A DNA stretch of 64,000 bases from Sordariomycetes sp. S80-01Y (taxonomy: Eukaryota; Ascomycota; Sordariomycetes). This document shows positions 44,417 to 54,628 of this stretch, piece by piece. Each line of letters opens with the position of its first letter. Position 1 is the first letter of the stretch. The DNA is taken from contig JAXQJY010000029.1 in NCBI GenBank assembly GCA_037042185.1, positions 1,302,001 through 1,366,000 on the forward strand, written 5' to 3'. The position numbers and the translations under genes are program-made. The notes under the pieces were generated by a model. The model did not search any database, had not been told where the DNA came from, and worked only from the letters and a program-made list of their open reading frames with translations.

Positions 44417-45912
44417 GTCTGGAAGTACTCGTGGACGGGGGAGGCGACCCGCTTTTCGCTGCTGACTCACCGCCGCGAGCGGCTGCACATCCGAGCGATC
44501 GGAGCCACTTTGTGGTGCCTTGTGGTGCTTGTGCAGAAGGACCCGCTTCCGTCGCCGATTGCGACAGCCTTCTCCAACCGGCTCCAGCACTCGTGCGCTG
44601 CAAAGTTGAATCACCCTACTGCGTAACTTGAAGTACGTACCGTTTTCCTCATCCCCTCCCTCTCGCTCGAGTCCCCCCCGCCGGGTGCGCTGCTGCTGAG
44701 CCGCCTGCCGCTTGCGCGTCTTCTGGCAAATCACTATGAGAGAATTGTCACCACCAACAGCTTCTCTCCAAGCGGCTCCCGGTCGCCGGAGACAGCCCAG
44801 CTTTGTCGAGGTGACCACTGACCGTTGACCATTGGCCGTTGACTGGTCGTCGGCCGTCGACCTCTGTCTGCACTGGACTCGCCTCTCGACGCACGCACAT
44901 GTGACAGCCCCTCTTTGACGCGACCATGAGCATTCAACCAGAGCCCGGAAGCGACGCCATGGCCTCTTCTTGACATCACAAAACTGCAATCGTCTCCGAC
45001 CCTCTCTTGGACGACGACGCACTAATTAGCATCACATCACATACAATCCCACCTGTCCCCTCGTCCTCCAGCAATCACTGGCCAATGGCCGCTGCAAGGT
45101 ACCGACTCGCACAAGAGCGATCTCAGACTGACAGACAACCGTCGTCGCGCGCTGCATTCCCATTGGCTTCCCCAGCGTTGGGAACCTTGGAACAGACTCC
45201 TACTGGCCGACGCACCTGACAGCCCTGCAGCTCGCCCAATCCGTCTAGGATCCAAGTCCAAAAGCCGGGGTCGTCGCCCTCGCGCGTGCGCAAACGCCGT
45301 CTACCGTGTCTTTGCCTGTCTCACAAGACCCCTCGTCGCTTCTCGCTCCTGCTTCAACCTCCCCCGGAAAGTGGGAGAAGCGCTAGATCTGCAATCTTCA
45401 CGCACCGGCTCGTGGCCATGGCCAACATCATCTCCAAGCCGCCTCACCAGCCAAACACCCCAGCCCGCGAGTGCACGCGTGCATGCGCGCCCCCAGTCGC
45501 TGCGTTAGGCTCCTCTAGCAACGCTTTAGGCCAACATTGTAGCGACGTAGGATTGCATTAGACCGTTGAAAGCAGGTTTTAGGTCATCGCTAGGCCACGC
45601 CTACCTGCCTCGTGCGACGCCGGCACCTCTCGTAGACAAGTAATTTCCCGACGTTGGAGGTCCTTGTCTGACTCGATCGACGTCGGCCGTCTCTGCTTAG
45701 CTCATGTAGATGCGGCTCCCGCGGGCTCCTAGTGCAGGTCATCGCGATGATATCGAGGAATCTGAGGGATGCGCGTGCTTCTGAGAGCGGTACTCGGTGG
45801 CTGTTGCAACTCTGGCGGCCGGGCCGCGACGACGTGTATACTCGCAGAGCACCCAACGCTCCATGTAGCCCCTGTCCCTGTTTCTGGATCCAATAGTCCT
45901 GTTGCTCACCCG

Positions 45913-45928
45913 AGAGAATATATTCTCT
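45913..45928. repeat. Perfect 16-bp palindrome
   Basis: AGAGAATATATTCTCT reads the same on both strands. Two CTATAG palindromes follow at 45927-45932 and 45939-45944. It could be a dimer-binding site or chance; nothing else supports a role. Confidence 0.6.
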
Positions 45929-46572
45929 ATAGTAGCACCTATAGCACACAAGCTGCAAGTGCATGAGTAGACATGTTGCTTCAACTGCCCTTGCCCATGC
46001 CCCAGCCCATCTCGCAAAGATCCATCGAACTCGTCCAAACGCACAGGGATCTACTGCGTGCCTGCCACTGCGAGATGGGATCACTGCGCGCCGGCTAGCT
46101 CCGTGGATGCAAAGCGTGCGTCAACTTGCTTTTCTTCGTCCGACCAGCCCTTGGGCATGTCATCCTTGCACGCTTCCCGCGGATCTACGTGGCCTTGTGA
46201 GGAACCATGTCGACTAGTCACTGTGTTAGGCAAGGGTGCTTCGAGGGAATCATCGCGCCCGACTTCCTAGTATCAGGCTCACTACGAAGTGGGCAAACTA
46301 GGCCTGGTCCGAGGATCCCCAATCGATATACTGTACACTCTTTTCAAACATGGGGTAAAGGCCGCATACACTTCACACAGTAATGACTATGCGTCCTTGA
46401 GCTGTTTTGGTTGAGGTGGCCGATGACGGGATGGCCCTCCCGTTGCGGATTTCCCTCTCTTTGGAAGTATTTAGGCCTATAATCAGCGACGATTTTACTG
46501 AGGGGAGGCTTGGTATCGACTTAAGACTGCGCTGCATGCCCGGAAGGCGCGGCGACCGGCCTACATGAGCCG

Positions 46573-46613
46573 TTACTACTGAGTAATACTACCATAGTAG
46601 TAGTAAGTAGTAA
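46573..46613. repeat. TAGTAG/CTACTA inverted repeat
   Basis: TTACTACT (46573-46580) is matched by AGTAGTAA (46606-46613). Further TACTAC/GTAGTA pairing in between could form an imperfect hairpin. Confidence 0.5.
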
Positions 46614-47946
46614 TAGGCTAACGTCCTGCATGTCTCCCAATGCCGGTCAGGTGCCGGTGCTGCGGCCGGAGGTAGATTCCGGGGCATCAAACCACTTGCA
46701 TAGATTTACACCAGGGATGAAGGCTGGCAGTTGCACTACGGGCTGAGAAAACCGTTTATCTGCAGGACATGGGGGGTCACATTGGCTCGTTAGGGCGCTG
46801 CGCCACAGGCCCCTGATATCAACGATACATAGCCCCTTTGCTGCGCCGATGCCATCATCCAAAATTGAAGCCTGACGACATGGTTCCCCTGAACAAGGGA
46901 ATAACGCCTTCCTTACCGGGTCTTTCTCACTGGGTACTGCAGAAACATTGGCGTTCTTATCCACCCAACTCGGGCATACGTACCACAGGGATTCCTGCGG
47001 GAGTTGTCACCTTGCGGACTCCAGGCTAGGGGATCGGAACCCGAGCACAAGCGACCAGGGCCAGAACGTGACCATGAAGAGTATCTACGACGCTATCGAG
47101 TGTAGATGTCCTCTATTGCCAATAGCCTTCCCCTGAGGATACTCACCGAAGTGATGTACATGAAGTGGAATACTTGTAGTGGGTTTTGGAGATGCCCTAC
47201 GCTCTAAAGGAATTCTCGGATTAGTGTGTCTTCTGAAGCCTCTCCGTCGATCAGCAGTTGAGGAACGCTGTCGCCTTTCCGGGGAATGGTAGAGGGCAAT
47301 GCTTTTGACAGTTGCGACCTCAGAAAGTAGTGAAGTCAGTCTGCAGCATTTGAATCACTGCGCGCAGGTGAGGTGAAGAGTTAAGTGGCATTATGATTCC
47401 ATCTGATTCTCCAGGCCATGCCGCAACTCTTGTTGCTTAACCCCTTGTTCTCTACAACGGTGTTGGGATGATTAAATGCTTACCCACCAGCATATTTGGA
47501 GCGACACTAGAATACTGTTCAGATAAAAGTATGGATAGTATACTACCCTGTAGGAGAGGTCTTATCATCCAGTACATCGAGGGTCCAGCTTTCTTGTGCA
47601 ACCATGAGAATTCCTCGGAGCGAAGAGCTTTAAATGGCTGCACAAGCATCCTGTAGCTTGCCGAGCACTGGTCTGTAAACAAAGGTGCCATTTCCTACGG
47701 CAGGCAAACGACCAAACCCCCAAAGCCATCCTCGCGAGCCCGTCGCAATTACCCCTTTTTGACAGGGGCCTGAGCGAGAAGAAACCAAATTAACTCGTGT
47801 GATGATTTTGTCACCTGCCCCGCATCGTCACAGCCTGCGATGAGTCTATGCCCCACCAATCCCGGCCTCGGAGGGGCAACCCAACTTTTTTTCTGCCATC
47901 GTCTCGCCCACTCGGAGCTTCTTCAGTCGTTATCACACAATCCACG

Positions 47947-50310
47947 ATGGCTGACCTCCGAATTCTCCTCATCGGCAATGGCGGCCGCGAGCACGCCCTG
48001 GCCTGGAAGCTCGCTCAATCGCCCCGCGTTTCCACCATCTTCGCCGTCCCAGGCAACGGCGGCACGGCGACATGCCCCAAGACGCAGAACATCACATCCG
48101 TCTCTGCGAGCGACTTCCCTGGCCTCGTCAAGTTTGCGCAGGAAAACGAGGTCGGTCTCGTGGTCCCTGGTCCCGAGCAGCCGCTGGTCGACGGAATCGA
48201 GTGGTGGTTCCAAGGGACGAGGATCCCATGCTTTGGGCCAACCAAGGAGGCTGCTAGGCTGGAGGGCAGCAAGACGTACTCCAAGGACTTCATGAAGAAG
48301 TACAGCATCCCGACTGCCGCGTACGAGAATTTCTCCGAATACGAAAAGGCCGTCGCCTACGTTGACTCGATTTCCCATGCCATTGTGATCAAGGCGACCG
48401 GATTGGCCGCGGGCAAGGGTGTCATTCTCCCCGAGACGAAGGACGAGGCCAAGGCTGCGCTGAAGGAGATCATGGTGGACCAGGCGTTCGGGGATGCTGG
48501 ATCAGAGGTCGTTATTGAAGAGTTGCTTCTTGGCGATGAGCTCAGCATCCTAACCTTTTGCGATGGCTATACCATGCGCTCACTGCCGATGGCTCAAGAC
48601 CATAAGCGCATCTTTGACGGCGACAAGGGTCCCAACACTGGTGGCATGGGATGCTACGCGCCAACAAACATCTCGACCAAGGAGCTAGAGGAGCAAGTTC
48701 ACAAGGAGATCCTGGAACCCACTTTCACGGGTATGCGCAGGGAAGGCCAACCTTTCAAAGGTATCCTATTCACCGGTCTGATGATCACCGACAAGGGACC
48801 GAAGGTACTCGAGTACAATGTCCGTTTCGGAGACCCCGAGACGCAGACCGTCCTCCCGTTACTATCCGCCGACACCGACCTTGCTGAAGTCATGTTGGCC
48901 TGCGCTCGCGGTACTCTCGATAATTTCGGAGATCTCAAGGTCGACAACAAGTTCAGCGCCACCGTAGTGCTCGCAGCGGGTGGATATCCTGGATCTTACG
49001 CGAAGGGAACACCCATGTCCGTCAAAGAGCCACCTCAAGGGAGCACAATATTCCACGCTGGCACCAAACTCGAGGGTGACCAGTTGAAAACCTCCGGAGG
49101 CCGCGTCATTGCTATCAACTCCGTGGGTAGCTCTCTGCGTGAGGCAGTGGATGCGTCTTACAAAGCCCTATCAGACAAGGCTATTGACTTTGAGGGCGCC
49201 TTCTACCGCAAGGATATCGCCTACAGGGCATTCCGCGCCAACGAAAAGACTGCCATGACCTACGCACAGGCTGGTGTCGATATACAAGCCGGCAATGAAT
49301 TCGTTGACAAGATCAAGAAAGCCGTCGCCGCCACTGCACGTCCCGGAGCCGACGCCCAAATCGGCGGCTTTGGCGGTGAAGTTGATCTGTCGAGGGCAGG
49401 ATATCCCGGCGCCCCTACAATTGTCGGCGCCATTGACGGTGTTGGCACAAAGTTGATGATTGCCCAGAAGATGCGCAAACACGACACCGTCGGTATCGAC
49501 CTCGTGGCCATGAACGTCAACGATCTCGTTGTCCAGGGCGCTACTCCCTTGATGTTCCTCGACTACTACGGCTGCTCCAAGCTCGATCTACCTATGGCTT
49601 CTGACTTCGTGGCCGGTGTCGCCGACGGCTGCGTCCAAGCAGGCTGCGCGCTTGTTGGAGGAGAGACCGCTGAGATGCCTGGCATGTATCAAGGGGAGGA
49701 TTACGATGCTGCTGGCTGCGCCGTCGGCGCTCTGACTGAGGACCTTCGCCTGCCCAAGCTGGAGTCCATGGCGGAGGGTGACGTGCTTCTCGGCCTTGGG
49801 TCTTCGGGCGTTCACTCCAATGGCTTCTCTCTCGTTCGTCGCATCGTGTCGGCTGCTGGTCTATCTTACACAGACAAGGCTCCCTGGGACAGCAGTGCCA
49901 CCAACATCGGCACGTCCCTCCTAACGCCCACGCGCATCTACGTCAAGCCCCTCCTCACCATCCTGCCCCAGATCAAGGGCCTGGCGCACATCACCGGCGG
50001 CGGCATCGTGGAGAATGTACCCCGCATGCTTCCCAAGACCCTGCGTGCCTCCATCGACTTTGGCACCTGGGACATCCCGCCTGTGTTCAAGTGGCTCAAG
50101 ACGGCCGGCAACGTTGCGCCCAGCGAGATGGTGAGGACCTTCAATGCCGGTGTCGGCATGGTCATCGCCGTGGATGCTGCGCAAGTGGACTCCGTCACGC
50201 AGAAGCTGTCGGCTTCTGGGGAGAAGGTCTTCAAGCTGGGCAGACTGGTCAAGCGGGCTGAGAGTGCTGAGGGTTGCGTGGTTGAGGGGCTGGATGCTTG
50301 GAAAGATTGA
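47947..50310 (+). CDS. ADE5,7: Bifunctional GAR synthetase / AIR synthetase (Ade5,7)
   Basis: It catalyses two steps of de novo purine synthesis: phosphoribosylamine to GAR, and FGAM to AIR. Intronless, 787 residues from ATG 47947 (yeast Ade5,7 is 802). The GARS half (1 to ~430) starts [20 protein letters not shown]. It carries the ATP-grasp features [28 protein letters not shown] and [13 protein letters not shown]. The AIRS half (~450-787) shows [58 protein letters not shown] and [31 protein letters not shown] element is also present. An in-frame ATG at 47848 would add 33 residues rich in Arg and Ser; homology favours 47947. Converges with the SUMO ligase gene. Confidence 0.97.
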   Translation: MADLRILLIGNGGREHALAWKLAQSPRVSTIFAVPGNGGTATCPKTQNITSVSASDFPGLVKFAQENEVGLVVPGPEQPLVDGIEWWFQGTRIPCFGPTKEAARLEGSKTYSKDFMKKYSIPTAAYENFSEYEKAVAYVDSISHAIVIKATGLAAGKGVILPETKDEAKAALKEIMVDQAFGDAGSEVVIEELLLGDELSILTFCDGYTMRSLPMAQDHKRIFDGDKGPNTGGMGCYAPTNISTKELEEQVHKEILEPTFTGMRREGQPFKGILFTGLMITDKGPKVLEYNVRFGDPETQTVLPLLSADTDLAEVMLACARGTLDNFGDLKVDNKFSATVVLAAGGYPGSYAKGTPMSVKEPPQGSTIFHAGTKLEGDQLKTSGGRVIAINSVGSSLREAVDASYKALSDKAIDFEGAFYRKDIAYRAFRANEKTAMTYAQAGVDIQAGNEFVDKIKKAVAATARPGADAQIGGFGGEVDLSRAGYPGAPTIVGAIDGVGTKLMIAQKMRKHDTVGIDLVAMNVNDLVVQGATPLMFLDYYGCSKLDLPMASDFVAGVADGCVQAGCALVGGETAEMPGMYQGEDYDAAGCAVGALTEDLRLPKLESMAEGDVLLGLGSSGVHSNGFSLVRRIVSAAGLSYTDKAPWDSSATNIGTSLLTPTRIYVKPLLTILPQIKGLAHITGGGIVENVPRMLPKTLRASIDFGTWDIPPVFKWLKTAGNVAPSEMVRTFNAGVGMVIAVDAAQVDSVTQKLSASGEKVFKLGRLVKRAESAEGCVVEGLDAWKD

Positions 50311-51047
50311 GGTGTCTCAGATGATTCACGATGCTATTTGAGCAATGCGTTTTTGGGCTGAGGTAGATAAAAGCTTCCATTGGATTTCGTCTCATTATTA
50401 TTCCCCGCAAATCTTATGGCGTCCCTTGATGTTACCTTTCTTCACGTCGCCTATAGTCACTAGAAGTACGTTCACTCACTGTCTTTCGCATCTAATGTTA
50501 TGATGAAGTGATTGTCAGTCCACGAGATGAGAAGGCCATGGAGCTCCCTGGGGTTCAGGATCTTCATCCGGTTTTCTCGTTTCACGACATGTGCTGAAGA
50601 TCCCTTGACTTTGCGGTAAGAATCAGTCCTAGGTATCACTTCTGGATTGTTATTTGCCACATCGAATTCCTACATCCAGTTATTCAGAGTCATCAGGACG
50701 TCGCGCCACTGATGATCATGATTGCAAGGGGTTTGTGAGAGTCCGTCCTAGCATTTCCTCTAATAAAATCCGCAAGGCCGAAGCTCCTGATGCCTCGAAC
50801 ACTATAAATGTAACCTTGCCTGCCCCTGAACGCCTTCCTTGACCGTGTAAATGCAATGTCTCATGGTGTTGTGCAGATTGATCGCACTATAGTGTGTTGG
50901 TGGCTCGCTGGGAAGCCTGCCTCCGCTATGATGGGAGCAAGACCCGAGTTCTCGAGGTTAATCTCAGATCTCTCCAGGTACGAGACCTCGGAACGAGCCC
51001 GAACGCTTCACCGACGCCGCAGGCTTTGCTGTAGACCTCGAAGAATC
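50311..51047. other. Convergent 3' gap, ADE5,7/SUMO ligase
   Basis: 737 bp between convergent stops. No gene is recognised; the small open frames are unconserved. Confidence 0.55.
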
Positions 51048-52952
51048 CTAGTCGTTCAGGAAGAAGTTGGCTTCGGAGCCCGGTCGGAAGCCATTGGTGT
51101 TCGTGTTCTGCCGCTTATTCGGCCGCATGACGGGCTCATCATCGTCGCTGTCAGACAGGGTGAGGTCGATCACGGCCGGTGCTGGGCGTTTCGTGCTGGT
51201 AGAGCCCAAGCCACGCGGAGCGCTTGGCGTGGAAGAGCCGGCTCCGGCTGGAGATATGTTCTGAATTGGAGTTGACTCCTGTGGCGTTTCCCTCTTAGGG
51301 CGGATCTCGGTTACCCCAGAAATCTGTATCTCGTCATCATCGAGGGAAAGTGTCGGCGCACTGTTGCTCGTAGATTGACTCCGGTGGTTGTCGTTGTTGT
51401 CATCGGTCTTGATTGACCATCGGCCATCAGTATGAATGACGACTTGTTCCGTGCTCTTCGAGGTCCTGTGAAGAATGTCCTTGACATATCTATCTCAATT
51501 AGCATAAATCCTTTTTCAAAATATCTGCAAACGCTTACTCGTCTACGGCTAACTGCTCGAAAGGCGTGGACTTGCTGCAGACTGGGCACGACCACTGAGG
51601 CCCTTGCTCCTGTAACTGCAGATAGGAGGTGATATCGAAGCATTGCAGATGAGTGCACTTTGTCCCTCTAACAGGGACATCGAGCCTCATATACGACAAG
51701 GGACATCGCAAGTCGAGGACCGACGAAGTGGCCTCAATGTCCGGGTCACTGTTCTTTTTGTTGACTGGCTGGTCAGCTCCAAGCTCAAAAGCGTTTTCAA
51801 TATCGAGGCTTACTCTCTGCAATCACCGACTCCTTGGATATCCGGTGACGGGTCTTGGCTATTTGAACAAGGTCGCTCACAGTGCTGATCTTGCAAAGCT
51901 TCAACGCGAGGTGATATTTCTGGGCTTGTCAGCTTTCTCATCCGACGAAACTGCATTGCAAGAACAGAGGTACTCCAACGCGACTTACATGCTTTGTCAA
52001 AGCAAAGGTGAAGTCGATGTTGTTTTGGTAACTCGACTTCAACCGAAGCGCGCTCGTGATGTCAACTGGTCTAGTAGAGCCAGGCTTGTTCTTCAGACCA
52101 CGCGTATTTGCCTTTACTTCGCCACCGTTGACCTTGATCTCGGTCTGGGGCGGAAATGAGATATGCTGGGTGCCGTTCGGATCGGGGCCTGCACAGAACA
52201 GCATGACTCTGTAGGACTTGTCGTCCACACATTTCTGGAGAAGTGGCTTGTCGCTCAAGCGAAGGCTCAGGTTGATTGTATGGCGGTGATTTGGCATGGC
52301 TACTCGACGTTAGCATAACTAGCGACAAGGTGCAGGATTCAGGTTCCTTACGCTGGCACTCCTGCGTTGGAGAGATCTGCGCTTCTATTTGATAGAAGGG
52401 ACTCGCGTGGAAGGTTAATTGTGGATATGATGGCGGCAGCCCTCCGGCCATAGGGGCCATGGGATGCGGAGCGTGATGCCCGTAGCCCTGGCCGTAGCCG
52501 TTGTACGCAGGCATACCTGGTGCATTCATTTGGACCCCGGTACGTCCTGGAGCAGGCTTCTGAGGTGTGGTACTCTTGTTCTGGGCGTAGAGAATGCTCT
52601 GACGGACTTGGTAGAATCTTGCGCCGTCTTGAGCTGTGTAGGTTTCGTGGATGACTGGCGTGACGAGGTTAGCACTCTGGAAGCCAGATAACTAAAGCCA
52701 GGCTGGGGGGAGATGGAATAAGGTAGAGTCGAGGTGGGAGTGAAACTCACGGTCGGCGATGCGTCTCTGTAACTCAGCCTTGACGCCAGTGCTCTTGAGG
52801 CCGTTGACCTGGCAGATGGAGGACAACTGGCGGTTGTAAAGCGAGGCACTTCGCACTTCGCGGACGAGCGCATCCATCTCCTGCACCGTCACAGAAGCCT
52901 GGGGCGCCGGGGGCGCTCCAGCTGTGGGAAAGGCCAGCCCGTTGGCGGCCAT
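51048..52952 (-). CDS. E3 SUMO ligase, Siz/PIAS family
   Basis: A nuclear ligase that transfers SUMO to targets. Six exons (52751-52952, 52352-52654, 51989-52302, 51881-51919, 51816-51539, 51048-51489, on the minus strand) join to 525 residues. Order of parts: an N-terminal SAP-like helix pair (RQLSSICQVNGLKSTGVKAE), a Gly/Pro/His-rich spacer, and the PINIT domain (LTFHASPFYQIEAQISPTQE, then LSLRLSDKPLLQKC). Next comes the SP-RING: VLDLRCPLSYMRLDVPVRGT, CTHLQCFDITSYLQLQEQGP and QWSCPVCSK. The C-terminus holds a classic SUMO-interaction motif, VIDLTLSDSDDD (from residue 487). Exon 4 is only 39 bp. The tail after the SIM is short, and the whole protein is smaller than yeast Siz1 (904), more like a single minimal PIAS. 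Confidence 0.93.
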
Positions 52953-53760
52953 CGTGCCTTCCCCTTCGTGCTCGCCGCCTGTTGCAGGTTCCTGCCGGTG
53001 GGCTTTTAGCCACGTCCCTCAGCCTCGCGTTATACCTCGAATGTACCTCAAAGTCCAAAATATGTATCTTCCTTTTAGTCGTGTCGCGATATGGAAGCCC
53101 TCAGCGGCGGGTTATCTGGCCGGTTGCTGCTCTCGGTCGTCCGAGCACCGGCTCTAGGACTCGGGATGGTATCGTCAGCGTGCGCGTGTGGGTGCCGAGG
53201 TGCACGTCAGGGCTGTCCTCTATATCGTAGACCGTAGGAGATGCAGCTCGGTCTGATGCGGTCGCTGACGGTCGAAGGATGGGGTATTCGGTAGTCGTAA
53301 TTATGTCGAGATCACGTTGGGTGCGTTTCTGGATGCGCCAGCCCCGATGGCGATGGAGTTATTCTCGAACAAAGCACGACTTATGAGGTGTTGGCGGGCG
53401 CCGCATCATGCTACAAAACTACTGATGTCTTCGGGAAGTTTCTGCAGCGAGGTGAACAGGCAAAGGCAGAGTCACTTGGAAGCCTCGCGCCTTGAAGTCA
53501 ATGATCTTTGCGCGCGGTGGTATGCCCTGTCGTCTCTTTGGGCTGGCGGTCCCACTCCTGACGCCATTGGCCAGGATCAGCATGCCCCACTGGAAGCGTG
53601 CGGCGGCATGCGCCACAGCAGCCAGGGTCGCTCCCCACCAAAGACTTTCACTTCCGATTTCTTCGACATCAGGCCTATCGCCGTCCTCACTCATCATCGG
53701 CTACTCATACATTGTACAGCTCTCGATTCGCCATCATACCCGCGAAGTCACACATCCATC
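52953..53760. other. Shared upstream region, SUMO ligase (-) / LLPH-like gene (+)
   Basis: 808 bp between divergent starts. No gene or clear element is seen. The plus-strand frame stays open upstream of the LLPH-like ATG without sign of conservation. Confidence 0.5.
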
Positions 53761-54240
53761 ATGGCAAAGAGCTCGAGATCAAGTGCCAAGAAGCACAACA
53801 ACCAGAGACTCAAAGCCAATGTCTTTGGCCCTGCAGAATCTGCAAGAGCAGAGCGCCTGTCGCAGCGTTTGCTGGAGATAGCAAAGCAGCCAAAGTCGGA
53901 AGTCTCAGATGTGAATATGGACGCAGAGGGTGAGTGTTCATCGGTCAACGTATTGCAAGCCTGAACTCACATTTACCGCAGTGCCGGAGGATGACGAAGC
54001 TGAAGGAGAGAAGGAGGACAAGGCTGTTGCCGATGAAAACAGTACGGGTTCACTCCCCATACTCATGGTCAAGTGCCTGATGCTAACAACCAAATAGCAA
54101 TGGAAGTCGATTCGACATCAAAGTCTTCGAAAGCCCGCGTTGGCAAGAAGGGTATCGTGAAGAGGAGGTCGAAGAAGGCCAGCATCGTCTTCCCTAAATA
54201 CGGTGACAGGGCTGGAAAAAAGAAGAAGGGAGGCAAATGA
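53761..54240 (+). CDS. LLPH/DUF2423-like basic nucleolar protein
   Basis: A 123-residue basic protein from exons 53761-53929, 53982-54041 and 54098-54240. The N-terminal block MAKSSRSSAKKHNNQRLKA plus a helix (RAERLSQRLLEIAKQ) match the DUF2423 domain of human LLP homologue (LLPH) and its small yeast relative. An acidic middle (EDDEAEGEKEDKAVADE) and a very basic C-terminus (RVGKKGIVKRRSKK, RAGKKKKGGK) follow. LLPH-type proteins localise to the nucleolus and have been linked to 60S assembly and chromatin; the role here is inferred. In tandem with LAS21, 388 bp upstream of its start. Confidence 0.8.
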
Positions 54241-54628
54241 TGCTTTCTCATTTCCATTCATCATTATCTTGCACCTATCAATAACTCTCGGGCACCCAAC
54301 TAATCTCACGCTGTTACGATACCCTGAATTTCAACCTTTTTTTTCTAGCCTCCCTTATCTTATCGCACAACGTCAGCCACGTGTGGCACAGCCTGTCTAG
54401 TAAACGGTCTTATGGACATTACGCCAACTTCTTCCCGACACGTTACCCTCAAGAGATCCTCCCTTTCCGGCTTAAGGTCAATTCACTCATTTTTGACTCT
54501 TTACGAAGTCTCTTCATGGCCTTGATTTTGTGACATTACCGCCGTTTTTGCGCCCCCAAGCGCGTCGATCTCTACCGACCCTTTCGACCCTTGGATTCCA
54601 GTGGGCAGCGCCCAGGCCCTCGGTTACC
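54241..54628. other. Intergenic, LLPH-like / LAS21
   Basis: 388 bp between tandem genes, holding the 3' UTR of one and the promoter of the next. No gene is seen. Confidence 0.55.

Larger units (their letters stand above)
42416..47946. other. Long intergenic region, Gti1/Pac2 gene / ADE5,7
   Basis: 5.5 kb without a supportable gene, the largest gap in the window. It contains a GCA/CAG-rich low-complexity patch, a 9-bp tandem repeat, a perfect 16-bp palindrome, and a TAGTAG inverted repeat (annotated separately). Open frames of up to 307 codons here are Arg/Ser/Pro-rich, typical of GC-rich noncoding DNA. Most likely it is mainly promoter and long 5' leader of the WOR1-type gene. Confidence 0.5.

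Noticed and set aside
44099-45022. 307-codon minus-strand open frame in the 5.5-kb gap
   Set aside because: Very Arg/Ser/Gln-rich, overlaps the GCA repeat patch and other frames, and shows no conserved motif. This is typical of GC-rich noncoding DNA.
46647-46964. 105-codon minus-strand frame
   Set aside because: It begins at GTG, with no ATG upstream in frame, and has no recognisable domain.
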